This document shows positions 11,926 to 21,642 of a DNA stretch of 64,000 nucleotides, one piece after another. Position 1 is the stretch's first letter. The number at the start of each line of letters is the position of its first letter. The notes below the pieces were generated by a model that had not been told where the DNA came from, did not search any database, and saw only the letters and a program-made list of their open reading frames with translations. The position numbers and the translations under genes are program-made. The stretch is from Dermatemys mawii (taxonomy: Eukaryota > Chordata > Testudines > Dermatemydidae): NCBI GenBank assembly GCA_007922305.1, contig ML677333.1:16824676-16888675 (forward strand), read 5' to 3'.

Positions 11926-12786
11926 TGTCAGGGTTCCCTCTCCACTCTGAACTCTGGGGTACAGATATGGGGAGTTGCATGGAAAACCCCTAAGCTTATG
12001 TTTAGCAGCTTAGGTTAAAAACTTCCTCAAGGCAAAAATCTTTCCTTGTCCTTGAATGGTACTGCTGCCACCACCAAGTGATTTAGACAAAGATTCAGAG
12101 AAAGAACCTCTTGGAGTTCCTATTCCCCCCAGAATATTCCCCCCCCCCACACACAAGTCCCTTCACCCCCTTTCTTGGGGCTGCTTGAGACTAATATCCT
12201 CACCAACTGGTACAGGTGTGCACAGACTAACCCCCTGGATTTTTAGGACACTGAAAGTCAATCAGGTTCTTAAAAGAAGTTGTTTATTTTTAAAAAAAGT
12301 AAAAGAATCACCTCTGCAAACTCAGGATGGAAGGTAAAGTTACAGGGTAATAAAAAAAAAAAGATTTAAACACAGAGGATCCTCCTCCAGGCTTAGCTTC
12401 ACAGTTATGGAAAACAGGAATAAAACTCCCCCTTAGCATAGGGAAAATTCACAAGCTAAAACAAAAGATAATCTATCGCCTTTCTTTATTTTATATACTA
12501 TTTTTGTAATCCTAGATGCTTATTTCAGGGTAGGGTTTCAAGAGACAGATTTTCCTGCCTGGTCCCTCTCTGACTCTGAGAGAACACAGAGACAAACAAA
12601 AACCTTCACCCCCACCCCTGATTTGAAAGTATCTTCTTTCCCATTTGGTCCTTCTGGTCAGGTGCCAAATAGGCTATTTGAGCTTCTTAACCCCTTACAG
12701 ATAAATGATTCTGTACCTCTGGCAAGGAGGGATTTTATATTACTGCATATATAAAGGGTGTTATCCTTCCCTTTATATTTATGGCA
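11926..12786 (-). mobile_element. Solo ERV LTR with 5-bp target duplication
   Basis: The element starts TGTCAGGG and ends TGGCA (reverse complement TGCCA), with inverted TG..CA ends. It is flanked by perfect CCATA repeats at 11921-11925 and 12787-12791. Orientation is inferred from a polyadenylation signal (aataaa) on the minus strand at about 12279-12284, in U3-R-U5 order. No gag, pol or env lies beside it, so recombination has left a solo LTR. Low-complexity tracts (C-rich near 12139, A-rich near 12351) lie inside it. It resembles an LTR common in turtles, from memory. Confidence 0.85.
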
Positions 12787-12791
12787 CCATA

Positions 12792-13544
12792 GCACCTACA
12801 AGCCCATTAGGACCCAATGGTGCTTAGCAGGGGCCCACCTGAACCTCACTTTACATGCTGCTTTCTGATGCCACATTGAGGGAGCTAACCTATGCTGGAC
12901 TCAGGGATAAGGCATCACATATCCACCTTGACAGCCCATGCCATTTCTGGGAGGTTCACAGACCCACAGAGAGGTGTAAGAGAAATCCTCCCAGTAACGC
13001 TCAGCCATTTTTAACCTCCTTCTCTAAAGCTAAATAGCTTCATCCTAGTGTATTTATAAAAGGGGAAACATTGTGAAGTGCCTGATTACTCAATCGAGCA
13101 CTCACTTTAACATAGCCATTGGGGAGCTGACTGGTACCAAAAGAAAGAGATGGTTATGTGCCCTATGTGTATGGAGGAGGGAAGGGACAAAGGGCTTACG
13201 TAGAGCCACAGAAGATGAAAAGAGAACCTTGAAGACTTGTATATTAGCAGTAGATACTACAGAAGTTACTTGGAAATGGGTATTCAAGTTTTTTGCACTT
13301 TCAGGAGCTATGTTGCTGTGTGTAACCCCTTTGTTCCTCTTATCACACCTCCATCACACATATAGAGAACACAGCTCCAGCTCTTTCTTCTGGTACTAGT
13401 CGACTCCCCAGTCTCTATGTTAAAGTCAATAGCTGAGTGGCTAATAAGACACGTCATAATGTGTTTCCTTCTTTATAGATAGATTTAGATAAATATATTT
13501 ATCTTTAGAGAAGGAAATCCCAGATGAACTAGAGTCAGGAGTCA
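12792..13544. other. Unassigned sequence
   Basis: No gene. Short frames (60 to 108 codons) on both strands show no domain. Confidence 0.4.
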
Positions 13545-14031
13545 TGGTGCATGTCTACACTATCATCTTAAGTTGACCTATGCTATATTGACTTATAGCT
13601 ACACAGTAATTACTGTGGTGGTTGATGTCCACTACCCTCTTTCTGTCAATGTGCATCCTCACCAGGTGTGCTTCCACCAACTGAAGAGGGGCTGTGAGGG
13701 GTGGGAGGGTGAGAGCCAGGGCTCTTAGCAATTCGAGCTCCTAGCCAGTAGCCCAGCTGCCCCCTCCCCAGCTTCTTGCCTCCCTTTTCACAGCCCTGAT
13801 CAAGGGGACAGCCATCTGAGGCTTCTAACCTTCCTACTCTCAGCTCGAAGTGGGGGGAAGCCTCCTGGGGCTTCTCACCTCCAGCAAGGAGAGCCACACC
13901 CAGAATCCAGTTGGTTGCCATGCTCCCAGTGGGCAATGGGGAGTCGAGACCTCAGAGGCAGCAGGGCTCCTAGCAGGGAATGGGGAGCCTGGGCGGCAGC
14001 CCAAGCTGGAAGCCTTGGTGGCAGCCTTGTG
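13545..14031. mobile_element. Harbinger-like MITE, left part
   Basis: The left end reads gcatgtctacactatcatct and then 'aagttgacctatgc', matching the left ends of Harbinger-type MITEs. A GC-rich interior (13620-14030) follows. No right terminus is found: the sequence meets the ERV LTR at 14033. The three overlapping frames here are GC-rich noise. Confidence 0.5.
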
Positions 14032-14032
14032 A

Positions 14033-14581
14033 TGTGACACCCCATACTCTTTATGTATGGTTATGATATTGTTGCAGGATACTTTTGTGTCCCGTAGGAA
14101 CGAGGCACACAAACAGCTGTTGAATAGAAGTAGTGAGTTTATTGAAGGCAAAGTGACACACCCGCAGCGGGGGCTCCCTTTTCGCTGCTGCCACTAAATG
14201 GGGACCCGACGCATCGGAGCAATGCCCGGCGAAGAAGCCCACTAAGTGTAAGAATACAGGCAAAGAAATAACTGAAGCATTTGCATCTCATGCATACCTC
14301 ATGAATAACTAATACCTTATTTTTGTCTTAATTGGGATTACATAATACACCCAGGTATCTTACTATCTTCTTATTAGTCTACACACTACAGATAAACACT
14401 GGGCACCAGTTCAATCCGGTCTGAAAACTATGCAAAAACAGAGCAGGAACTGATAACACTAACCTTGAGTACCTCTTCCTTCCCAGGAGTGGGGGGGGGG
14501 CATGAACACCCCTTCCTTCCCTGGAGTCAAGGGGGAGAGTGCCTAGCACTCATCCGTAACAATGTCTTCCGCGCCCTTACA
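14033..14581 (-). mobile_element. ERV 3' LTR
   Basis: On the minus strand the LTR starts TGTAAGGGCGCGG, directly after a purine-rich tract (gcggggaggag) that fits a polypurine primer site. It ends in GGGTGTCACA. A polyadenylation signal AATAAA lies at 14143-14138 (minus). It directly follows the env TM reading frame, whose stop overlaps the LTR start, as is usual for retroviruses. The matching 5' LTR, gag and pol are absent. Confidence 0.85.
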
Positions 14582-15250
14582 CTCCTCCCCGCGCTGTCTC
14601 CAGAGACTCCAGTGAAAGGGTAGAGGAAGACAAGTGACGGGGGCACAAAGCAACAAGGCGGCCACTGCACACACAAAAGAGGTATGAAGCAAAAAGGCTC
14701 AAAAGACCAAGGAGGAGGCCTTGAACAAGGTGGGCAGCCCAGCCACGTAGTGAGGCTATCCATGACCAGAGCCATCTAGCTTCTTGTTGTTCACGAATAC
14801 CCAGGGCCAATTCTTTCAATTTTTGGAGGTCTGTCTCAATTGATTGCCCCTCATCTGTAATATTAAAGTAACAGAGGCCAGTAAACTCAGAGCAACTGTG
14901 GCCTTGCCTTAATAGCAAATAGTCCACCGCCAGGTGGTTTTGCAGCATGCCCTGGCGGACCTCTCCTAACTCTTGGTTCATGCGGGCAAGGATTGAGGAC
15001 GTGAGATTTAAGGCCTTGGCAACAGTACAAGCTAAGTGGACTATTGCATGGTAATTATGCATAACCATCCCAGGGTCACCAAGGAGGGAAAAGATTAAGG
15101 CATCCGCTTCTCCTTCAGAAAAAAGCGTCACCTCGGAGCGACAGCTGGCAGGCAAGGGGATGCTCTCCCGTTTCCGGCGAGTGGGACCCCGGCCTGTGGG
15201 GTATGGGGAAATCAGGGGGGCCACACGGCCAATTGCACAGGGTCCCCAGA
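14577..15250 (-). pseudogene. env: ERV envelope, transmembrane (TM) subunit with SU remnant
   Basis: The minus-strand frame is open from the truncation point to a stop beside the LTR. Numbering from the first in-frame codon of the open frame, it shows: a furin-type site RRKR (residues 41-44); an ectodomain with a heptad-like region; a block equivalent to the retroviral immunosuppressive region (LQNHLAVDYLLLRQGHSC, 119-136); a CX6C pair (C136 and C143) followed by Tyr where many gammaretroviral-type envelopes have a second Cys; a Trp-rich membrane-proximal stretch (about 176-187); a membrane span (about 190-211); and a short cytoplasmic tail. Nearly all of the surface subunit is missing. The upstream hydrophobic, signal-like residues are antisense Penelope sequence, not a leader. 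In an intact virus TM drives membrane fusion. Here SU is lost, so this is a broken copy despite its long open frame. Confidence 0.8.
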
Positions 15251-15961
15251 AGCCTGCTGCTGCAAGACAAGCCCAAGAAAGAAAACAAAAGACCACCACT
15301 GGCCATCACCTACAGTCCTCAGTTAAAGGCTCTCCAACGCATCATCAGTGATCTACAACCCATCCTGGACAACAATCCCTCACTTTCACAGGCCTTGGGA
15401 GGCAGGCCAGTCCTGGCCTACAGACAACCTGCCAACCTCAAGCATATTCTCACCAGCAACAGCACACCGCGCCATAATAACTCTAACTCAGGAATCAATC
15501 CATGCAACAAACCTCAATGCCAACTCTGCCCACACATCTACAACAGCCACACGATCACTGGTTCATTCACATGCACATCTACCAATGTAATATATGCCAT
15601 TATGTGCCAGCAATGTCCCTCTGCTATGTACATCAGCCAAACTGGACAGTCCCTACGAAAAAGGATAAATGGACACAAATCAGATATCAGGAATGGCAAT
15701 ATTCAAAAACCTGTAGGAGAGCACTTCAACCTCACTGGACACACCATAAAAGATTTAAAGGTCAGCATTTTGCAGCAAAAAAACTTCAAGTCCAGACTGC
15801 AAAGAGAGACTGCAGAGCTGCAATTCATTTGCAAATTTGATACAATCAATCAAGGATTGAACAAAGATTACGAGTGGCTAGCTAACTACAAAAGCAGCTT
15901 CTCTTCTCTCGCTATTCACACCTCCAGTTCAACTGCTAGAGGAATACCTCACCCACCCTGA
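15242..15961 (+). pseudogene. Penelope-like element ORF, C-terminal part with GIY-YIG nuclease
   Basis: One open frame ends at 15961 and is Penelope-like over about 235 codons. In the 252-residue open frame beginning at 15203, I see a linker region (25-95), a Cys cluster C101/C106/C109, and then the GIY-YIG endonuclease region. That region has VIYAI (129-133), CQQC (135-138), YISQTGQSLRKR (143-154) and VGEHFNLTGH (171-180). The second core motif reads YIS where the family has YIG or YVG, so the nuclease may be impaired. The reverse transcriptase domain that should precede it is missing by 5' truncation. In intact elements the nuclease nicks the target and the RT copies the RNA there. The first codons (15203 to about 15241) belong to the antisense of the neighbouring env, so no genuine start exists. 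Confidence 0.85.
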
Positions 15962-16013
15962 TTAGAGATAACAAGCTGGTTCAGCCTCATTGGACTAATC
16001 TTGTTATCTCCCA
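15962..16013 (+). repeat. Stem-loop in Penelope 3' UTR
   Basis: agagataacaag (about 15965-15976) pairs with cttgttatctc (about 16000-16010). The same hairpin, with a longer perfect stem, lies in the second copy at about 24861-24908 (minus strand), so it belongs to the family. Confidence 0.7.
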
Positions 16014-16055
16014 CCTGGTTCTTGCCTACCTATTTATACCTGCCCCTGGATACTT

Positions 16056-16104
16056 CCATTGCATGCATCCGACGAAGTGGGTATTAGCCCACGAAAGCTT
16101 ATGC
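16056..16104 (+). ncRNA. Hammerhead-ribozyme-like motif in Penelope 3' region
   Basis: The sequence has the hammerhead layout: a self-complementary tgcatgca (possible stem I), core ccGACGAA (canonical CUGAUGA), a stem-loop gtggg/cccac with loop tattag (stem II), then cGAAAgc. Hammerhead motifs are known in Penelope-like elements. This copy has core differences (UGAUGA to CGACGA), so self-cleavage is doubtful. The call is by pattern only. Confidence 0.5.
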
Positions 16105-16158
16105 TCTAAAAATTTTAGTTAGTCTTTAAGGTGCCACAGGACTCTTTGTCACTTCTAC

Positions 16159-16560
16159 GGGACTGATTACTTTGCAACTGATATGAATATGGTATAAGTA
16201 AGATATACTTTATGCAAGATGGGTCTTGTAAGATACCATTGGAAAGTTATAATTTACTGAATGTGTTTATCCAATTTGTATGCATGGAGTATCTGAAGCT
16301 GGGAATATTGACCATATCTCTGTATTTTAAATGTGCTACGTTGGATGAGGCCAAACAATGTTAACGGCTTACTGAAGAAAGGCACACGAGCATAAGGATT
16401 ACCCCAGGAACTGTGTACAACAGAAATCTCTGAGAGATATCTCTACACAATGGGAACTGTTTGACCCAGGTCTGCCACTTTTGGGGTGGCTGCCTACCCA
16501 TTTTAGGTCAAGAGACCTGCGTTTGCTGTCTGCCTGAGCCATGAGGCTAGGTGAAAGACT
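16159..16560 (+). repeat. Possible LTR fragment
   Basis: The block around 16225-16270 (gataccattggaaagttata, then ttactgaatgtg) resembles the 5' part of the LTR at 36509 and related reptile LTRs. No TG start or target duplication is seen, so this is a tentative remnant. Confidence 0.35.
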
Positions 16561-16989
16561 GCTCATGGCTCAGCTCTGCCAGAGCCTCCAGACTGCTAAT
16601 TTCCCAACTGAGCATTGCATTTATACATGCACGTAGAGAGAGGGCATGGCCTCCCTCCAAGACCAACAGGGAGGGCCGGCCATAAACGCTTTCAGGGCCC
16701 CACAGAATATTGCCCTTCAAAAGATCTGGTGACTTGATCACAGACTAAAAGTACTTAGATGGGGAAGAGAAATTTGATAACAGAGGACTCTTCAATCTAG
16801 CAGAGAAACATAGAACAAGATCCAAAGGTTGAGAGTTGAAGCTAGACGCATTCACATATGAAATCAGTCATCTTTTTAGCATTAAGAATAATAAGTCATT
16901 AGAACAATTTACCAGGGGTTTTGGTGGATTCTTGATGATGGTCAATTTTAAAATTAAGACTGGAAGTTTTTTCCCCATGAAAGACAAGC
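16561..16989. other. Unassigned sequence
   Basis: No gene or repeat recognised. Confidence 0.4.
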
Positions 16990-17101
16990 ACTAGTTCAAG
17001 CAAGAATTAATTCAGAGAAGTCCTATAGCCTATGTTACAGAACAGGTCAGGGTGGATAATCACAGTGGTCTCTTCTGCCTTTATAATCTATGATTCTATG
17101 A
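16990..17101 (+). repeat. CR1 LINE 3' end
   Basis: The stretch 'cacagtggtctcttctgcct' followed by 'ataatctatgattctatga' is the CR1 3' terminus with its octamer-like repeat (attctatg). The element is cut off upstream and no coding part remains. Confidence 0.8.
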
Positions 17102-19480
17102 AAAAGAACCCTTTTCATGGAAAAGGGCTTGTGTCTTTAGGTCCCAAACTAGCTACAGCTAGGCTTGAAACTACACTCAATCAAAGCCAACTCACATGCC
17201 TTGTACAGATTCATGGCCTCCTGATGCATCCTCTCCCTGACTGTGAGAAATGACTCACATTAGAGCATCCACCTGTTGCCAAACAAGTAGGTTCACTCAC
17301 TTGACACCAATGACACCTTGTTGCAACAGGAGGTAAAAATAATGCTGTTGCCACCCACCTCACCATTACCAGCATTACTACTCATGTGCCCCCTCTCTTG
17401 GTCATACTGTTGCCTAGGCCCTGAGCAGCCATCTGTGCCTTGGCTAGTGATCCATCAAGATGCAATACAACATATACGTTTCGACACCACCTTCCCAGGT
17501 AGTATCAGAGAACATCTATTTCACTGCAATCATTCTCCTTCCCCAGTGCCTGGTCGCTACAGCTTCACAGTGCTGTAGTGGCTTTCAAGGGCCACCAGAT
17601 TGCAGGAGTTAAGTTAGCGTTATAGCATCATGGCTGCCCCAGTTCATAGAGAGGATCAGGGTGTATTGTGTAGGGACTTCTGGGTAGGCAGCCATGCTCT
17701 TGTTTTCATGTTCTCTGTTTTCTCTCTGCTTGCACAACTGGTAGGAATCTTTATTTATTTAAAAAACAAGCATTTCAACTGGAATTAAAAAGAACTAATA
17801 GAAATCTTTTTCTTGGTCCTAAATTTTGCAATAGATTGATTTGGGCCTAGATTTCATATAATTCTGTTTCTTTAAATGTCGTACTTAAACATATTGCAAA
17901 ATCAATCATAAGACTGAAATACAATTTAAAAAAAAACCCACCATAAAACTAATCTGAAATGTCCCTCCAAATGAGTAAAAAGTATCAGACCTGGCCAAAA
18001 AGAAAGAGAAATTTTCTTTAAAATAAACCACCACAAATTATACAATAACCTTTATTAGTCTTAACCTGCATCTTTGTTGATAACATGTCCTAAATATATA
18101 ACTTCATAAGCCCAGTAAATATCATCTGCATAAGTTAATATAAATAAAGGCCACCACTCTGCAGAGATCTACATTCCTAGGGGAGGAAAAATGCATCTAG
18201 TTGACATATAGATGGTATTATGTGAGCATCTTCTCTTTGCTTGTAGAGCAGCAGCAGTTGTCATTACAATACAGTTTAAAATGTCCCCTTCCAATGAATT
18301 AGTTTCCTGCCGCTTTTCAGACAGCATATCAAAATATTTTAAATGTTAGCATAAATCTTGCTTGTTATACTGACACATGTTCCAAAACAGCACAATAAGA
18401 CATGCTCTCAACAAAGTGCAGCACTGCTAGACAATAAGTGCAAGGTATAATTGGTGAGATTAAAAGAAAACAGAGTAAAAATTGCACCCTTCGTAATGAG
18501 GTGTTGTTCTACTGTTCGATGACAAGGGTCTACGGAGGCAACTGACACCAGCAAAAATGTCAAACCTCTGTCGAAAGAAAGCCAGCACAGAATGCTGCTT
18601 GTGCTACTCATTTACTAGCCTTGTTATACCTCTCTCTGAAGTGACATACACTTCCTGTAATAAGACAATTTCTGCAGCAGAAGATAAACCTCTGTCTCTA
18701 GACCACAGTAGAACAGAGCTACAGAATTAGCAAAACAACTTAAAATGATTTTCAGAGAAACCTGTACTATCATGAAAGGTACAAGTTTACCTTCATGAAG
18801 CTGCTAAGAGAGATGTGTGGGGAAAAGTGCTTCAAGGTCTTTAGTCTTTTTCCATGACTGACAACATTGTAACTGAACTTACTGTGAGTGTCAAGACCAA
18901 AGTAATAGGCACTGACTTTTGGGAACTCAAGCAGTATATAACAGGGTATTTTTAAGGATACTTAGGATGCTGTTTTCATGAAAGATCAAGGGTGGCACTG
19001 TCCAGACCACAGGAATTCCTTTGATACAGGAAAGTCTTGATATAATGTTTGACACTTCATTACTACACTGATGGGGATTATATAAATGCTTAAAATGGAT
19101 GGGTGGGAGATAGGTTGATTGATAGATTCTGTAAGTTTACATTCTTCTATTGGAGTATGCTTTACTTCCCTATGTAGAAGTGATTCGGTCCCAAGGACCT
19201 CATGTGGTACAGAGCAACTAATGAAGATATTCTCTCAACTTAGATCCTTTGAGTTCCTAATGGAAATGCGTTGCTAAAGTCTCTCCTAGGGCCTTCCCCC
19301 TTGATGGGATGAGTGTTTCACATTATAGGTGGAAAGAGGGTTAAGTTAATGCTACTCACTGAAATCCCATAAGAGTGAATGGGGATATTATTCTGCAGAA
19401 GGCAGCTATTACCCCCACCCCTGCCCAGTGGATGTCCTTCCCACACTGCAAAGCCCCACAGGTGCTTCTGCCGCATAGAG
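17102..19480. other. Unassigned sequence
   Basis: About 2.4 kb with no gene and no transposon ends I can define. Open frames are at most 86 codons and lack domains. Confidence 0.45.
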
Positions 19481-20255
19481 CAAAGGTGAGCAAACTGTGG
19501 CCCACGGGCCAGATGTGGCCCACCGGCCATTTTTATCCGGCCCGCAAGTTCAGCCGAGGTCATGGTGCCACTGGCACCGCGCTCCTGGCTGAGCGCTGGT
19601 CGCCACGGGCCCTGTGCTTCTGAGCGGGCCGAACTGCAGTGCGGGGACCCGAGGGGACTTGCGCTCCCAGGCCAGTGGGCCTGGCGGTGCGCGGCCGCAA
19701 GCTGCAGGGCCCCACGCTCCCGGGCTGGGGCGCAGAGCGGGTGGTGGACGGCTGGGAGCCATGGGGCCCCGTGTTCCTGGGCCGGGGCGCTGGTCTGAGC
19801 ACAGCTGGGAGCCGCGGGGCCCTGTGCTCCTGGCCAGGATGCCCAGTGGGTAGAGCACAGCCGCGAGACTCTGCGCTCCTGGCCGGGGCGCCGTGCAGCT
19901 GGAGCGCGGCGGGCCCTGTGGGGCTCAGGCTGGAGTGCCCAGCTGAATACAGTAAGTGGGGGGGGGGCTTAGGAGCTGGGGTTCTGCGGAGGGGGGTGGT
20001 TAGAGTGGGGGGCGGTTTGGGAGGGGGCATTCAGGAAACAATGAGCAGGGGGGGCTTAGGGGGTGCAGTCCCAGGGATGGTGGTTAGAGTGTGGGGGGAG
20101 TCTGGGGCGGGGGCAGTCAGGGAGGAAAGAGCAGGGGGGCTTAGATGGGGGGTAGGTTCCTGCGGGGGCAGTTGGAGGGGGTCTCAGGAGGGGGCGATCA
20201 AGGGACAAGGAGCGCCGGGGGAAGGGTTTGGATGGGTCGGGGGATGGAAGGGGGG
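19481..20255. mobile_element. GC-rich hAT-like element, 3'-truncated
   Basis: It begins with a diverged hAT-like end (caaaggtgagcaaactgtgg, compare CAGGGGTGGGCAAACT) followed by cccacgggcc/ggcccaccggcc. The interior is very GC-rich, then G-rich with repeated 'ggtggttagagtgggggg' units (about 19990-20110). No right terminal repeat is found. The long overlapping frames on both strands (up to 239 codons) come from the base composition and are Gly/Pro/Arg-rich, not genes. Confidence 0.55.
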
Positions 20256-20369
20256 AGTTAGTCTTGTAAATAGGCTCACAGTTCACCTCCTGGATCAGTC
20301 TTCTATAGACCACAAGAGAGACATGGGAAAGGAGGAGGAATTCCCTCATAATGTTTAGCCCAGTGATGA

Positions 20370-21135
20370 GGGTAATTCGTGGTTCAAGTCAAGTCCACGT
20401 GTAGGGGAAAAAACAAGGATTTGAACAGGAACCTTCCACCTCTCAGGAGAGAGCCTGAGCCACCAGGTTATTCACTGGGATATGCTGATGTGGGGCTCCC
20501 TCAGTCTTTCCTGTTGAAGCTGTTCTACTGAGGATAAAGAATCAAAAGTCAGAGAGAGAGAGAGAATGAGCGACTGAGCACACCCGCACGGGAATGATGT
20601 TGAAGGCTGGTGGGTAGCACACTGAAAAGGGAAGCTCATAATCCAGTGCCTCAGCTCCACTGACACTTTAAAAGGTATTTATCTCCAAACGAACAGCTTC
20701 AACAGGAGAGATTCAGGGAGCCCCACATCAGAATATCCCACAGCCCAGTGGCTAGGGTGGCTGCTCCCATGTCAAATCCCTTCTCCCACACAAGGGGACA
20801 GGAGACATGAATCAGGTATCTCACAGATCTCAGCTCAGTATCTTATCCAGGGCTGAAAGGTATGAAGAAAGTCACCCTCCTCCTCCATCTCACCTCTCCC
20901 CACTGCCTTGCAAAAACAGCATAAGTGCCTAATGCCAGAGGGTGTGCAGCTGAGAATTCCAAGAAGAGGGAGGCACCTCCATGCAGCCTGGACTTCAGCT
21001 CTTAGCAGTTAGAGGGGGGCGGGCTTAGGAGATGCCAAAGAGAAGGGTAACCCAGGCTGGGCACCGCCTAGGCATGTTGACTTTGTGAACCCCATTCATT
21101 GTATAGGGAGCCTAGGCACCTAACCCAGACTTTGT
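20370..21135. repeat. Large palindromic repeat, copy A
   Basis: The left arm (about 20450-20540: tgtggggctccctcag, cctgttgaagctgttc) is matched by an inverted right arm (about 20678-20770: gaacagcttcaacaggagag, agggagccccacatca). The arms are diverged. An (AG)n run lies near 20551-20566. Related sequence is at 41640-42210. The family is not named. Confidence 0.6.
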
Positions 21136-21264
21136 GAATCTGTTCTGCTCCCCTGGCTCCTAGCCTTGGGGGGAGGGAGAAACTAGCCTCCCAGCACTCA
21201 CTGGTGGTGCGGAGCAGGCTGAAGCTGTCATTCCACTTCCCACTGCCCGATGAGTGCCCTTGGG

Positions 21265-21642
21265 AGTATGCAGATGTCTTCCAGGGGGTACATCAACTCA
21301 TCTAGATATTTGCCAGGTTTTACAACAGGCTACATAAAAAGCAAGAGCAAATTCAGTACAAACTAAAATTTCATACTGACAATGGCTTGTTTACATTGCT
21401 CTATATAGAATATGCTTAAATGTAAGTACAGTATTTATATTCCAGTTGATTTATTTTATAATTATTTGATAAAAATGAGACAGTAAGCAATTTTTCAGTA
21501 ATGGTGTGTGCTGTGACACTTCTGTCTTTTTAAGTCTGATTTTGTAAGTAAGTAGTTTTTAAGTGAGGTGAAACTTGGGGTATACAAGACAAATCAGACT
21601 CCTGAAAGGGATACAGTGGTCTGGAAAGGTTGAGAACCACTG
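21265..21642. mobile_element. Non-autonomous hAT element, 5'-truncated
   Basis: The right end ggttgagaaccactg is the inverted form of the hAT terminus CAGTGGTTCTCAACC. The body from 'gtcttccagggggtacatc' onwards recalls a common turtle hAT repeat. The left terminus is missing. Confidence 0.7.

Larger units (their letters stand above)
15242..16158 (+). mobile_element. Penelope-like element, 5'-truncated
   Basis: It contains the C-terminal coding region, the 3' UTR and the terminal sequence of a Penelope-like retroelement. The 3' end has the tail 'ctttaaggtgccacagg...ctctttgtcacttct' shared with 11076-11120 and, inverted, 24723-24760. The 5' end is fused to the ERV env fragment; the exact junction lies somewhere in 15235-15270. 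No target duplication can be assigned. Confidence 0.85.

Noticed and set aside
15097..15309. Hydrophobic signal-peptide-like leader in front of the env TM frame
   Set aside because: It is the antisense of the adjoining Penelope coding region and starts at GTG. It is a by-product of the fusion, not an env leader.
19560..20358. Overlapping open frames up to 239 codons on both strands
   Set aside because: They fall in a GC-rich hAT-like repeat, are Gly/Pro/Arg-rich in all frames and show no domain. Absence of AT-rich stops explains them.
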